Source: Treponema sp. (GTDB lineage: Bacteria > Spirochaetota > Spirochaetia > Treponematales > Breznakiellaceae). Taken from it: 25,345 nt of DNA. Positions 15,494-25,309 of this stretch are shown in pieces. Location of the stretch: the NCBI GenBank assembly GCA_031277045.1, contig JAISLX010000110.1:1-25345 (forward strand), given 5' to 3'. The notes below the pieces were generated by a model that was given only the letters and a program-made list of their open reading frames with translations, was not told the origin of the DNA and searched no databases. A program made the translations under genes and the position numbers. Position 1 is the stretch's first letter; every line of letters starts with the position of its first letter.

Positions 15494-17494
15494 ATGAGGT
15501 ATCCACCGGTAGTCAGAAATTTTCCCCATATCCTGCACGGGGGCGATTACAACCCGGAGCAGTGGCTCAAGTGGAAAGACACTATTTGGAAAGAGGACAT
15601 GCGCCTTGCCAAACTGGCCGGTATCAACACTCTTTCGGTGGGAATATTTTCCTGGACCGCCCTTGAGCCGGAAGAGGGGCGGTACTGTTTTGAATGGCTC
15701 GACGAGGTGATGGATATGCTGGCCCGTAACGATATTGTCGCGGTTCTGGCAACCCCCTCGGGCGCGCGGCCCGCGTGGATGAGCAGGAAGTACCCCGAAG
15801 TACTGCGGGTAAACGAGTCCCGCGTGCGGAACGTCCACGGGGAGCGGCACAACCACTGCCTTTCCTCCCCCGTGTACCGGGAAAAGACGCGGGCAATCAA
15901 CACGCTTTTGGCCAAACGCTACAAGGGCCACCCCGCTTTGGGCGTGTGGCATATTTCCAACGAGTTCTCCGGGGCCTGCCACTGCCCCCTCTGCCAGGAC
16001 AAATTCCGGGAGTATTTGAAAAACAGGTACAAAACGCTGGACGCGCTGAACGAAGCCTGGTGGTCCGCGTTTTGGAGCGGCACAATCACGGACTGGGATC
16101 AGATTGAAAGCCCCGGCGGTCCCGGCAGCGGAGGGCACAACGGCATCAAACTGGACTGGCGCCGTTTTACTACCGAACAGTACGTGGATTTTTATCTGAA
16201 CGAAACGGCCCCTCTCAAAGAGATTACCCCGGATGTTCCCTGTACCACGAATCTGATGGCCACATATACGGGACTAGACTACGCCCGCTTTGCCGAGGTT
16301 CTGGATGTCGTTTCCTGGGATTCCTATCCCCGCTGGACCAGCGCGGAAGGCAACGCGGAGATCGGCCTGGGAGCGTCCTACTGCCACGATCTGATGCGGG
16401 GCCTGAAACGAAGACCCTTCATGCTGATGGAATCCTGCCCTTCCGCCACGAACTGGCGCGCTGTCGCCAAACTGCACCGGCCGGGACTTCACGCGCTGCA
16501 GTCCCTGCAGGCCCTGGCGCACGGCGCCGACACGGTTCAGTATTTCCAGTTCCGCAAAAGCCGCGGCGGGCCGGAACAGTACCACGGCGCGGTTGTCGAT
16601 CACGAAGGCAGTGAAAACACACAGGTATTCCGTGACGTCGCCGGACTGGGGGACCGCCTCAAGGGTCTTGACGATCTTGTGGGGGCCGGTACCCCGGCCC
16701 AAGCGGCGCTGATTCACGATTACCAGGCGCGCTGGGCTCTGGAGGACGCCAAGGGCTTTTTGCAGGATAAAACCGGCTACGGTGAAACGCTGCTTGACCA
16801 TTACCGGCCTTTCTGGAAGCGGGGTATCCCCGTCGACCTGATAGATTCGCGGCAGAGTTTTGACGCCTACCGCCTTGTTGTCGTCCCGATGCTGTACATG
16901 CTGCGGGAAGGGGCGGCGGAACGGATCGACGCCTTTGTCCGGCGGGGCGGTACTTTTGTGGCGACCTATGTAACCGGTTATGTGAACGAAAGCGCCCTGG
17001 CCTTTCTGGGGGGTTTCCCCGGTCCCCTCAAGGAAACCCTGGGTCTGTGGAGTGAGGAAATTGACGCGCTGTACCCAGGAGAATCGAATTCCATCGAGTG
17101 GAACGGCGCAAGTTACCGGGCCTTTGATTTGTGCGAACTGATCCACGCGCGGCAGGCGGAGGTTCTTGGTGTCTACGGCGGCGATTTTTACGCGGGCCGC
17201 CCCGCGCTGACGCTGAACCGCCGGGGGGAAGGCCGGGCCTACTATATCGCGGCGCGGACCGGGGAAGATTTTCTTGACGATTTTTACCGCAAGCTTACCG
17301 CGGAGGCGGGTATTACGCCCTTGTTCGATTCTGTGCCGGAGGGCGTAACCGTCCAGATTCGCGGCAACGGCGAAAAAGATTTTATTTTTTTGCTGAATTT
17401 TACCGGCGGAGAAAAGCGAGTTTCAGGCGGACCCGGCGTTTTTGACCTTGGGCCTTTCGAGGCCAGAATCGTTGAAAGGCCCGCGCGGTCATAA
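15494..17494 (+). CDS. GH42 beta-galactosidase-family glycosidase
   Basis: A 666-residue retaining glycosidase of family GH42, which cleaves beta-D-galactosides and in some members alpha-L-arabinopyranosides. The start region HGGDYNPEQW is typical. The acid/base is Glu157 (HISNEFSG) and the nucleophile is Glu313 (LMESCPSATNW), the expected spacing. CHCPLC (Cys162, 164, 167) with Cys122 matches the structural zinc site seen in several GH42 enzymes. The trimerisation domain (about residues 390-600) and small C-terminal beta domain follow. There is no signal peptide, so the enzyme is cytoplasmic. The ATG at 15494 has AGGAG upstream, while the longer frame to 15437 is non-homologous. GH67 follows 14 bases later, making the pair a tight unit. 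A name such as bga would be guesswork about substrate. Confidence 0.94.
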   Translation: MRYPPVVRNFPHILHGGDYNPEQWLKWKDTIWKEDMRLAKLAGINTLSVGIFSWTALEPEEGRYCFEWLDEVMDMLARNDIVAVLATPSGARPAWMSRKYPEVLRVNESRVRNVHGERHNHCLSSPVYREKTRAINTLLAKRYKGHPALGVWHISNEFSGACHCPLCQDKFREYLKNRYKTLDALNEAWWSAFWSGTITDWDQIESPGGPGSGGHNGIKLDWRRFTTEQYVDFYLNETAPLKEITPDVPCTTNLMATYTGLDYARFAEVLDVVSWDSYPRWTSAEGNAEIGLGASYCHDLMRGLKRRPFMLMESCPSATNWRAVAKLHRPGLHALQSLQALAHGADTVQYFQFRKSRGGPEQYHGAVVDHEGSENTQVFRDVAGLGDRLKGLDDLVGAGTPAQAALIHDYQARWALEDAKGFLQDKTGYGETLLDHYRPFWKRGIPVDLIDSRQSFDAYRLVVVPMLYMLREGAAERIDAFVRRGGTFVATYVTGYVNESALAFLGGFPGPLKETLGLWSEEIDALYPGESNSIEWNGASYRAFDLCELIHARQAEVLGVYGGDFYAGRPALTLNRRGEGRAYYIAARTGEDFLDDFYRKLTAEAGITPLFDSVPEGVTVQIRGNGEKDFIFLLNFTGGEKRVSGGPGVFDLGPFEARIVERPARS

Positions 17495-17508
17495 CTGGAG
17501 GCTATGGG

Positions 17509-19524
17509 ATGGTAGAGTACGACTGCTGGTTTCAGCGGAGAACGCCGGGAAGTTCCGGGCCGGCCCCGGATTTTCTTGGACGGGTTTACCGTGAAGAAGG
17601 GGGCCCTGTCTTTGACAGGGCAGTTGAGGAGTTCCGCCGGGGTCTTGAACGCCTTGGTTTCGCGGTCCCTCTCCCGGTTCCCGTCCCCCGTGAAAATTCC
17701 GGCCCTTCCGCCCCGCCGGGGATCCGTATCGGAACCATCCCCTCGCTGAACAAAGCTTACGGCCTTTCCCTTGACGAACAAAAACCGGACGGTTTTGTGA
17801 TCCGTTTGGAGGGCAGGTCCGCCGTCATCGCCGGGCAGGATGAGCGGGGAACCCTCTACGGAGTGTACCGCTTCCTTTCCCTGCTGGCCCGGGGAAAACT
17901 CAAAGACGGCGGCGGGATCGCCGAAGCCCCGGCGGCTCCCTTGAGGATGATCAACCATTGGGACAATATCGACGGTTCCGTCGAACGGGGTTACGCGGGG
18001 GCTTCTCTCTTTTTTCGCGGCGGCCGTATTGATTATTCCCGCCCGCGCGTGGAGGATTATGCCCGCCTTTTGGCCTCCGTGGGGATCAACTGCCTGTCGA
18101 TCAACAATGTGAATGTCCGGGGGGATGCCCGGCGCCTTATTACCGAACAATTCCTGCCCGGTGTCGCCGCCCTGGCGGAGATTTTTCGTCCCTTCGGCAT
18201 ACGCCTCCTCCTCAGCGTTAATTTTTCCTCCCCTTTGTCTGTCGGCGGGCTTAAAACCGCGGACCCGCTGGACAGCGCGGTCGCCGAATGGTGGGGTGAG
18301 CGGGCGGCCCTGGTTTACCGTTATATCCCCGACCTCGCGGGCTTTCTGGTTAAGGCCGATTCGGAAGGGGAAAGCGGCCCCTTCCAGTACGGCCGCAGCC
18401 ACGCCGACGGGGCCAATGCGCTGGCCGCCGCGTTAAAACCCCACGGGGGCCTTGTGGTGTGGCGCTGTTTTGTGTACAACTCCACCCAGGACTGGCGGGA
18501 TCAGACCGTAGACCGGGCCAGGGCGGCCTATGACCACTTTAAGCCCCTGGACGGCGCCTTCGCGGATAACGTACTCCTGCAAATAAAGCACGGCCCCTAC
18601 GATTTCCAAGTGCGGGAACCCGTGTCCCCGCTTTTTGGGGCCTTGGCCAAAACCCGGCACCTGATGGAACTGCAGATAACCCAGGAGTACACGGGGCAGC
18701 AAATCGATCTGTGCTATCTGCCCTGGATCTGGGCCGATATCATGAAGTTCGATACTGGCCGGGGCGGCCGCGTGGGGGAGCTTATCGGCGCGTCCCCCCT
18801 GGAAGGGCTGGCCGCCGTAGCCAATGTTGGGCTTGACGGGAACTGGACCGGCCACAGCCTGGCCCAGGCGAACCTGTACGGTTACGGCCGTCTGGCCTGG
18901 GATCCCGCCCTTGGGCCGGAGGAAATCGCCGCCGAGTGGACTTCCCTGTGTTTTGGCGCGGGCGATACCGCCGAAACGGTAAAGACCCTGCTCCTCAGAT
19001 CGTATCCGGTTTACGAAAAGTACAACGCCCCTTTCGGTCTCTGTTTCATGGTCAACCCCGGTCACCACTACGGGCCCAGTCCCGAAGGCTATGAATTTTC
19101 CCGCTGGGGAACCTACCACCGGGCGGATCGCTACGCCATCGGTATAGACCGGACGCCCGGGGGAACCGGTTTTACCGGCCAGTACGCCCCCGCCAACGCC
19201 GGGCTTTTCGCCGATCCCCTGCGTTGTCCGGAAAACCTTATCCTGTTTTTTCACCGCCTGCGCTACGATTTCCGGATGAAAAACGGTGAAACCCTGCTGC
19301 AGAATATCTACAACACCCGTTTTGAGGCGTTTGACGAACTTACCGCGATGGTCGATCTCTGGCTTTCGCTGGAAGGGCGCGTGAACGGGGACTGTTACCG
19401 CTCCGTGCTGTCCAGGCTAAAGCGGCAGTTGGAGAACGCCCGCGAATGGCGGGATGTGATCAACACCTATTTTTGGCGCAAAACCGGCGCCGGAGACGCC
19501 AAAGGCCGGAAAATCCACAATTAG
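17509..19524 (+). CDS. GH67 alpha-glucuronidase
   Basis: A 671-residue inverting alpha-glucuronidase of family GH67, which removes 4-O-methyl-D-glucuronic acid linked to O-2 of the terminal xylose of short xylan fragments, normally inside the cell. The family core is plain: INHWDNIDGSVERGYAG, VKADSEGESGPFQYGRSHAD, GPYDFQVREPVSPLFG and LQITQEYTGQQ. The catalytic acid Glu286 and the pair Asp365/Glu393 sit where characterised GH67 enzymes have them. There is no signal peptide. Length is normal, with the N-terminal beta domain, TIM barrel and helical C-terminal domain all present. TGGAGG lies before the ATG at 17509. Its product is the likely feed for the oxidoreductases of this island. Confidence 0.96.
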   Translation: MVEYDCWFQRRTPGSSGPAPDFLGRVYREEGGPVFDRAVEEFRRGLERLGFAVPLPVPVPRENSGPSAPPGIRIGTIPSLNKAYGLSLDEQKPDGFVIRLEGRSAVIAGQDERGTLYGVYRFLSLLARGKLKDGGGIAEAPAAPLRMINHWDNIDGSVERGYAGASLFFRGGRIDYSRPRVEDYARLLASVGINCLSINNVNVRGDARRLITEQFLPGVAALAEIFRPFGIRLLLSVNFSSPLSVGGLKTADPLDSAVAEWWGERAALVYRYIPDLAGFLVKADSEGESGPFQYGRSHADGANALAAALKPHGGLVVWRCFVYNSTQDWRDQTVDRARAAYDHFKPLDGAFADNVLLQIKHGPYDFQVREPVSPLFGALAKTRHLMELQITQEYTGQQIDLCYLPWIWADIMKFDTGRGGRVGELIGASPLEGLAAVANVGLDGNWTGHSLAQANLYGYGRLAWDPALGPEEIAAEWTSLCFGAGDTAETVKTLLLRSYPVYEKYNAPFGLCFMVNPGHHYGPSPEGYEFSRWGTYHRADRYAIGIDRTPGGTGFTGQYAPANAGLFADPLRCPENLILFFHRLRYDFRMKNGETLLQNIYNTRFEAFDELTAMVDLWLSLEGRVNGDCYRSVLSRLKRQLENAREWRDVINTYFWRKTGAGDAKGRKIHN

Positions 19525-19569
19525 CCGATTCGTCCCTCCCCGTTTGGATTTCTGCCGCGTGGGACCGTT

Positions 19570-19590
19570 CCAAAACTAACCGGGTTTTGG
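19570..19590. repeat. Palindrome copy E after GH67
   Basis: CCAAAAC (19570-19576) pairs with GTTTTGG (19584-19590) around TAACCGG, flanked by TT on the left and GAA on the right as in the copies near 131 and 14137. There is no T-run, but it could still end or protect the GH67 transcript. GGCGG/CCGCC makes a second weak hairpin at about 19604-19620. Confidence 0.55.
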
Positions 19591-19631
19591 GAAAAACTCT
19601 AAAGGCGGATAAAGTCCCGCCGAAGGCATCC

Positions 19632-19660
19632 TTGTATCTTTTTTTGCTTTGTGTTATAAG
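19632..19660 (+). promoter_or_regulatory. Promoter of rpoC
   Basis: TTGTAT (19632-19637), a 17-base T-rich spacer and TATAAG (19655-19660) form a good sigma-70-type promoter about 125 bases before rpoC. It gives rpoC transcription independent of rpoB, which lies 11 kb upstream behind a terminator. Confidence 0.7.
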
Positions 19661-19785
19661 GTAGGGTGATATGGTGTATTTGCCTGCCGGTATTAGTTCA
19701 ATCAACAGGAAATTTTTGGAATTTCGGGCGCCGGGGACTTTTCGGAACCGGGCCTCGTCTACCGTGATTTAGCAAGGGGTAAAGC

Positions 19786-22700
19786 ATGCGGGATATTCAG
19801 GATTTTGATTCGATTATGATACGTTTGGCCTCCCCGGACATGATCCGGGCCTGGTCTTACGGGGAAGTTAAAAAACCGGAAACTATTAACTACCGGACAT
19901 TGAGACCCGAAAAAGACGGCCTTTTTTGTGAGCGGATATTCGGAACTACCAAGGAATGGGAGTGTTATTGCGGAAAATTCAAGTCCATCCGTTACAAGGG
20001 GGTTATCTGTGACCGCTGCGGCGTGGAGGTAACCCATTTCAAGGTGCGCCGGGAACGGATGGGGCATATCGAACTGGCGGCGCCGGTGTCCCACATCTGG
20101 TACTACCGTTCGGTTCCCAGCCGCATGGGCCTGCTCCTGGACATGACGATGACCGCCCTGCGTTCGGTACTGTACTACGAGAAGTACGTGGTTATCGACG
20201 CCGGGGAAACCGACTTAAAAAAGATGCAGCTCCTTTCCGAGGAGGAATTCTACGAGGCCCAGGACCGTTACGGCGGCGGTTTTAGCGCGGGCATGGGGGC
20301 GGAGGCTGTCCGTACCCTGCTGGAAAACGTCAATCTGGACGAATTGTCCGCGGAACTGCGGGTTAAGATGATCGAAAAAGGGGCAAAGAGCGACAAGCGG
20401 CTCCTCAAACGCATTGAAATCGTTGAAAATTTCCGCAATTCCAAAAACAAACCCGAATGGATGATCCTGGACGTGATCCCTGTTATTCCCCCGGATCTGC
20501 GGCCCATGGTTCAGCTTGACGGCGGCCGCTTCGCCACCTCCGACCTGAACGACCTGTACCGCCGGGTAATTAACCGGAACAACCGGCTCAAGCGGCTCCA
20601 GGCCCTTAACGCCCCGGATATCATTATCCGCAACGAAAAGCGGATGCTCCAGGAGGCGGTGGACGCCCTGTTCGACAATTCCAAAAAGAAGCGGGTGGTT
20701 AAGGGGGCCAGCAACCGGCCTCTCAAGTCCATTTCCGACATGCTCAAGGGGAAGCAGGGCCGTTTCCGGCAGAACCTTTTGGGCAAGCGGGTTGACTACT
20801 CCGGCCGTTCGGTTATTACCGTGGGGCCTGACCTTAAAATGTGGCAGTGCGGGCTCCCCACCAAGATGGCCCTGGAGCTTTTTAAGCCCTTTATCATGAA
20901 AAAACTGGTGGACAAGGACGTGGTCTACAACATCAAGAAGGCCAAAACCCTGGTGGAGGCGGAGACCCCGGAGGTTTTCGCCATTCTGGACGATGTGGTA
21001 AAGGAACACCCGGTGCTTTTGAACCGGGCCCCCACGCTGCACCGGCTGGGTATTCAGGCTTTTGAGCCGGTTCTGGTGGAGGGGAAGGCGATTAAGCTGC
21101 ATCCCCTGGTGTGTAACGCCTTTAACGCCGATTTTGACGGGGACCAGATGGCGGTTCACGTGCCCCTTACCCAGGCGGCCCAGATGGAATGCTGGACCCT
21201 GATGCTCAGCGCCCGGAACCTCCTTAATCCCGCCAACGGGAAAACCGTAGTGTTTCCCTCCCAGGACATGGTGCTGGGGATCAACTTTCTTACCCGGATA
21301 AAACCCAACGCCAAGGGCCAGGGCCGCCGTTACCATACGGTGGAGGAGGTCCAGATGGCGGTGGATGCAAAGGCCCTGGACCGGGAAGCGTCGATCAGAG
21401 TGCGGCCCCCCAAATTCCCCATCTGGGATAAACCGGGCAGCGAGATCAGTACCGGCGAAGACGGCCTTATCGAAACCACCCCGGGGCGGCTGCTGTTCAA
21501 CGAGGAACTGCCCGCCGCTATTCCCTTTATCAACTACGAACTTAAAGACAAGGAGTTAAGAGCCCTTATCGAGTATATTTTCAGCGAAATGGGGTCCTGG
21601 ACCACGGTTAGGATGCTGGACGCTATCAAGTCCACGGGGTACCGTTACGCCACGGTTTTTGGGGCCACCATCGGGGTGGACGACATTGTGGTACCCAAAG
21701 AAAAGACCGAGATGATCGACAGCGCCAACCGGGAAGTAGAGAGCATTCAGAAGCAGTACCGGGACGGTTACATCACCGGTGATGAACGCTACAACAAGGT
21801 GGTGGAAGTCTGGAACAAAACCAACGACAACCTGACCAACATTATGATGAAGACCCTGGAGGCGGACCGGGACGGTTTTAACTCCATCTACATGATGGCG
21901 AATTCCGGCGCCCGGGGAAGCCGCAACCAGATCCGCCAGCTCGCGGGGATGCGGGGCCTTATGGCCAAGCCTTCGGGGGATATTATCGAACTGCCCATCC
22001 GGTCCAACTTCAAAGAGGGGCTTTCGGTTATCGAATTTTTTATCTCTACCAACGGCGCCCGCAAGGGGCTTGCCGATACCGCCCTTAAAACCGCGGAAGC
22101 GGGCTACCTGACCCGGCGGCTGGTGGATATTGCCCAGGACGTGGTGGTAAACGAGAATGACTGCGGTACCATCAACGGAATTGCCTATTCCGCCATCAAA
22201 GACGGCGAGGACATCGTGGAGCCCCTGAGCGACCGTATTGTGGGCCGCTATACCCTGGAACGGGTCAAACACCCCATCACCGGGGAGCTTATCATCGACG
22301 TGAACGAGGAGATCACCGAGGGGATCGCCGCCGCCATCGAAAAGGCGGGGATCGAGACGGTGCGGATCCGGACGGTCCTTACCTGCGAGGCGAAACACGG
22401 GGTGTGCCGCAAATGTTACGGCCGGAACCTGGCTACCAACCGTTCGGTTGACATCGGGGAAACCGTGGGGACCATCGCGGCCCAGTCCATCGGCCAGCCC
22501 GGTACGCAGCTTACCATGCGGACTTTCCATATCGGCGGGGTCGCCACCAAGGCAAGCGAGGAAAACCGTACATTCCTCAAGTACCCGGTGTACATTCGGG
22601 ATGTGTCCGGCGCCCATGTGGAAATGCCCGACGGGCACTGGCTTTTTACCCGCAAGGGCTACGCCGTGGTCAACCGGGTTATGGGCGAGTACAATCTGGA

Positions 22701-24132
22701 AAGCAAGGATACGCTTCTGGTGGAAAACGGCAGGCGGATTATCCGGGACGAGCCTATTATCAGGCGCGGCGGCAAGGAAATCCTCTCCCCGGAAATCGCC
22801 TACGCCATGGTGCGGGAATATGACGGCGGACGCAGTCTGTGCCTTATCGGCCAGGATCAGAAAATCGAGATCCGTAACGGCTCCGACTTCCTCGTCAGGA
22901 AAGGGGACGTGGTGGGGGCGGAAAAGACCATCGCCACATTCGACCCTTTTTCGGACCCGATTATCGCCGAGGCTACGGGCTTCGTGAACTATGAGGATAT
23001 TATCCCCGGCACCACGCTGCGGGAAGAAATTGACGAGGAAACGGGAAACACGGAAAAACGAATCACCGAATTCCAGATGGAAAGCAAACAGCCCCGGATA
23101 CTGATTACCGATGAAGAGGGAAATGAACTGGCCTCCTACTTCCTCCCCGGCGGCGCCTATATTCAGGTGGATGAGTTTGAGCTTGATTCCAAGGGGGAGC
23201 CGGTTCTTGACGGTAACGGCAAGCCCCAGCGGACCAGAATTAACGCCGGTAAGATCATCGCCAAAACCTTAAAAGAATCGGCCAAGGCTATGGATATTAC
23301 TTCCGGCCTTCCCCGGGTAAGCGAGCTTTTTGAGGCCCGCAAACCCAAGAATCCCGCGGTACTGGCCCAGGTGTCCGGTGTTGTGTACTTCAAAGGCATC
23401 GTCAAGGGCAAACGGGTGGTTACGGTTCAGGACGATTTCGGCAAGGAGTACAAGCACCTGATCCCCATGACCAAGCGTCTGCTGGTACGGGACGGCGACA
23501 CGGTAGAGGCCGGGGAGGCGCTCTGCCTGGGGGCCGTCAATCCCCACGATGTCCTCCACATCCAGGGTGAAGCGACACTGCAGCGTTACCTGATGGACGA
23601 GATACAGCAGGTTTACCGCCTGCAGGGAGTTTCCATCAACGACAAGCACATCGGTGTGATCATCCGGCAGATGATGCGGAAAGTGGAAATTGTGGCCGTG
23701 GGGGATACCAAGTTTATCTACGGCCAAATGGTGGATAAGTACCGCTTCCACGAGGAAAACAACCGGGTTATGACGGAAGGCGGACAGCCCGCGGTGGCCC
23801 GGCCCATGTTCCAGGGGATCACCAAGGCAAGCCTGAATATCGACTCGTTCCTTTCGGCGGCCAGTTTCCAGGATACCACAAGGGTTCTTACCAACGCCGC
23901 CATCGCGGGCAATACCGATTACCTGCGGGGCCTTAAAGAAAACATCATCATTGGGCATCCTATCCCGGCGGGTACCGGCATGAAACGGTACCGGGCGGTA
24001 AAGCTCTTTGACGAGGAAAGCCAGGATCTGGATCAGCAGATGGAGGAGATTCTGGAACAGCGGAAGCTTGAGGCCGCCGCCGCTGTTGAAACCGCGGATG
24101 ACGATTTTATCGTGGAAGACACGGAGGAATAA
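19786..24132 (+). CDS. rpoC: DNA-directed RNA polymerase beta-prime subunit
   Basis: A 1448-residue beta-prime subunit that carries the catalytic magnesium of RNA polymerase. The N-terminal zinc site is C60, C62, C75 and C78, and the catalytic NADFDGD is at residues 447-453. The second zinc site is C793, C867, C874 and C877. The sequence appears full length and intact, with an acidic C-terminal tail ending [10 protein letters not shown]. The ATG follows an AAGGGG ribosome site. Unusually, rpoB is not upstream: the nearest gene is GH67, 261 bases away, and rpoC has its own promoter. Balanced supply of beta and beta-prime must therefore be reached through two separate transcripts. Confidence 0.99.
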   Translation: MRDIQDFDSIMIRLASPDMIRAWSYGEVKKPETINYRTLRPEKDGLFCERIFGTTKEWECYCGKFKSIRYKGVICDRCGVEVTHFKVRRERMGHIELAAPVSHIWYYRSVPSRMGLLLDMTMTALRSVLYYEKYVVIDAGETDLKKMQLLSEEEFYEAQDRYGGGFSAGMGAEAVRTLLENVNLDELSAELRVKMIEKGAKSDKRLLKRIEIVENFRNSKNKPEWMILDVIPVIPPDLRPMVQLDGGRFATSDLNDLYRRVINRNNRLKRLQALNAPDIIIRNEKRMLQEAVDALFDNSKKKRVVKGASNRPLKSISDMLKGKQGRFRQNLLGKRVDYSGRSVITVGPDLKMWQCGLPTKMALELFKPFIMKKLVDKDVVYNIKKAKTLVEAETPEVFAILDDVVKEHPVLLNRAPTLHRLGIQAFEPVLVEGKAIKLHPLVCNAFNADFDGDQMAVHVPLTQAAQMECWTLMLSARNLLNPANGKTVVFPSQDMVLGINFLTRIKPNAKGQGRRYHTVEEVQMAVDAKALDREASIRVRPPKFPIWDKPGSEISTGEDGLIETTPGRLLFNEELPAAIPFINYELKDKELRALIEYIFSEMGSWTTVRMLDAIKSTGYRYATVFGATIGVDDIVVPKEKTEMIDSANREVESIQKQYRDGYITGDERYNKVVEVWNKTNDNLTNIMMKTLEADRDGFNSIYMMANSGARGSRNQIRQLAGMRGLMAKPSGDIIELPIRSNFKEGLSVIEFFISTNGARKGLADTALKTAEAGYLTRRLVDIAQDVVVNENDCGTINGIAYSAIKDGEDIVEPLSDRIVGRYTLERVKHPITGELIIDVNEEITEGIAAAIEKAGIETVRIRTVLTCEAKHGVCRKCYGRNLATNRSVDIGETVGTIAAQSIGQPGTQLTMRTFHIGGVATKASEENRTFLKYPVYIRDVSGAHVEMPDGHWLFTRKGYAVVNRVMGEYNLESKDTLLVENGRRIIRDEPIIRRGGKEILSPEIAYAMVREYDGGRSLCLIGQDQKIEIRNGSDFLVRKGDVVGAEKTIATFDPFSDPIIAEATGFVNYEDIIPGTTLREEIDEETGNTEKRITEFQMESKQPRILITDEEGNELASYFLPGGAYIQVDEFELDSKGEPVLDGNGKPQRTRINAGKIIAKTLKESAKAMDITSGLPRVSELFEARKPKNPAVLAQVSGVVYFKGIVKGKRVVTVQDDFGKEYKHLIPMTKRLLVRDGDTVEAGEALCLGAVNPHDVLHIQGEATLQRYLMDEIQQVYRLQGVSINDKHIGVIIRQMMRKVEIVAVGDTKFIYGQMVDKYRFHEENNRVMTEGGQPAVARPMFQGITKASLNIDSFLSAASFQDTTRVLTNAAIAGNTDYLRGLKENIIIGHPIPAGTGMKRYRAVKLFDEESQDLDQQMEEILEQRKLEAAAAVETADDDFIVEDTEE

Positions 24133-24146
24133 TCCGCCGTTTTGTA

Positions 24147-24179
24147 CCGGGGCCCCGGATTAACGGTTTGGGGCCCCGG
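24147..24179. terminator. Strong GC hairpin after rpoC
   Basis: CCGGGGCCCC (24147-24156) and GGGGCCCCGG (24170-24179) are perfect 10-base arms around a 13-base loop. No T-run follows, so it may terminate with help, pause polymerase or mark mRNA processing between rpoC and the downstream racemase gene. Confidence 0.5.
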
Positions 24180-24211
24180 CGCCTACCGTCCTGCCGTGTT
24201 ATCAGGCTGTT

Positions 24212-25060
24212 ATGGAACTTACCATCGTCCGCGCCGATCCGGCGGGCAACATCACTATTTTCGTGCTTGATCGAATTTCCGATCCCGCCCTCCGGCTCAG
24301 GGCCGCCAAAGCCCTCCTGGCGGAGCCTTCCCTAAAAGCCGAACAGGTTGGTTTCGTGATTCCCCCGGACCGCCCCCCGCCGGCGGGGATAACCGGGGCC
24401 GAGCCGCCGGAGCGGTGCTGGCGGCTTGAGATGATGGGGGGTGAGTTCTGCGGCAACGCGGCCCGGAGCTTTGGCCTTTACGCGGCCCGGAAAACCGGTG
24501 CGCGGGGGAAACAGGACATCCGTGTCGGGATCAGCGGCGCTTCGCAGCCCGTGCCGGTGCGTGTGGACCTTGACGCCTCCACCGCGGAGGCGGAACTGCC
24601 GGCCCCCAAAACGGAAGCCCTCCTTTTATGGAAGGGCCGTTCCTTCCCCATCCTGTATTTTGAGGGGATCGCCCATGTAATTGCCGAGGGCCTGGAGCCT
24701 GACCGGGACATGGTCCTTGGCCTGGCGGACAAGGCGGCGCGAGGCGCCGGGCATCCGGCTGCCGGCCGCCCCCCGGCAGCCGTGGGGGTAATGTTCTACG
24801 ATCCGGTCCGCCGCTTCATGCGGCCGGTGGTCTATGTCGCCGCCACGGGATCGCTGGTTTTTGAATCAAGCTGCGGTTCCGGAACCGCGGCTCTGGCGGC
24901 GTACCTTTCCCAGGGAATGTCCCGCGGCCAGGCCCGCTGGGAAATTTCCCAGCCCGGCGGCCTGATTGAGGCGCGGCCGGTAAAACAGGACGGCAAAATT
25001 GCCGCCGTCCGCATCGGCGGCCCGGTCAGCCTGAGCGACAGCATCGTTGTAAAGTGTTAG
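24212..25060 (+). CDS. DapF-superfamily racemase/epimerase
   Basis: A 282-residue protein of the diaminopimelate epimerase fold: cofactor-free, two-base racemisation by a cysteine pair. Both catalytic cysteines are present: Cys80 in GGEFCGNAARS and Cys221 in ESSCGSGTAALAAY. The N-terminal segment VRADPAGNITIFVLD stands where true DapF has a GxGNDFV motif. CGNAARS replaces CGNGARC, so it departs from standard DapF and resembles side branches such as histidine or other amino-acid racemases. It could still be the DapF of this organism, whose peptidoglycan would more typically use ornithine. The start codon ATG at 24212 has only a weak ribosome site. It is 79 bases after rpoC, with a GC hairpin between. 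Confidence 0.75.
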   Translation: MELTIVRADPAGNITIFVLDRISDPALRLRAAKALLAEPSLKAEQVGFVIPPDRPPPAGITGAEPPERCWRLEMMGGEFCGNAARSFGLYAARKTGARGKQDIRVGISGASQPVPVRVDLDASTAEAELPAPKTEALLLWKGRSFPILYFEGIAHVIAEGLEPDRDMVLGLADKAARGAGHPAAGRPPAAVGVMFYDPVRRFMRPVVYVAATGSLVFESSCGSGTAALAAYLSQGMSRGQARWEISQPGGLIEARPVKQDGKIAAVRIGGPVSLSDSIVVKC

Positions 25061-25096
25061 CGCCAAAGGCGAACGCCATTGGCGAGCGCCTTTGCG
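25061..25096 (+). terminator. Hairpin after the racemase gene
   Basis: CGCCAAAGGCG (25061-25071) pairs with CGCCTTTGCG (25087-25096) with one bulge. An inner GCC-ATT-GGC (25075-25083) is nested within it. It begins right at the stop codon and is not followed by a clear T-run. Confidence 0.45.
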
Positions 25097-25143
25097 TCTG
25101 TCCCGATTCCTTGTCTCCCTCTATTCCCCATTGTTTTCACCTC

Positions 25144-25172
25144 TTGCGTTATTTTTTGCTTTCGGGTAGAAT
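25144..25172 (+). promoter_or_regulatory. Promoter upstream of the CAAG tract
   Basis: TTGCGT (25144-25149), exactly 17 bases, then TAGAAT (25167-25172). Transcription would begin near 25179 and run into the CAAG repeat 40 bases later, toward a gene beyond the window edge. Confidence 0.6.
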
Positions 25173-25218
25173 GATCACATTGTGAGCAGCATACCGGCCC
25201 TGAGCGCGGACTTCGCGC

Positions 25219-25309
<91 letters not shown>

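Noticed and set aside
8352..19785. Search for a mobile element that carried the island
   Set aside because: No transposase, integrase, tRNA-derived attachment site or border direct repeats could be seen. The palindromes are too short and scattered to define an element.
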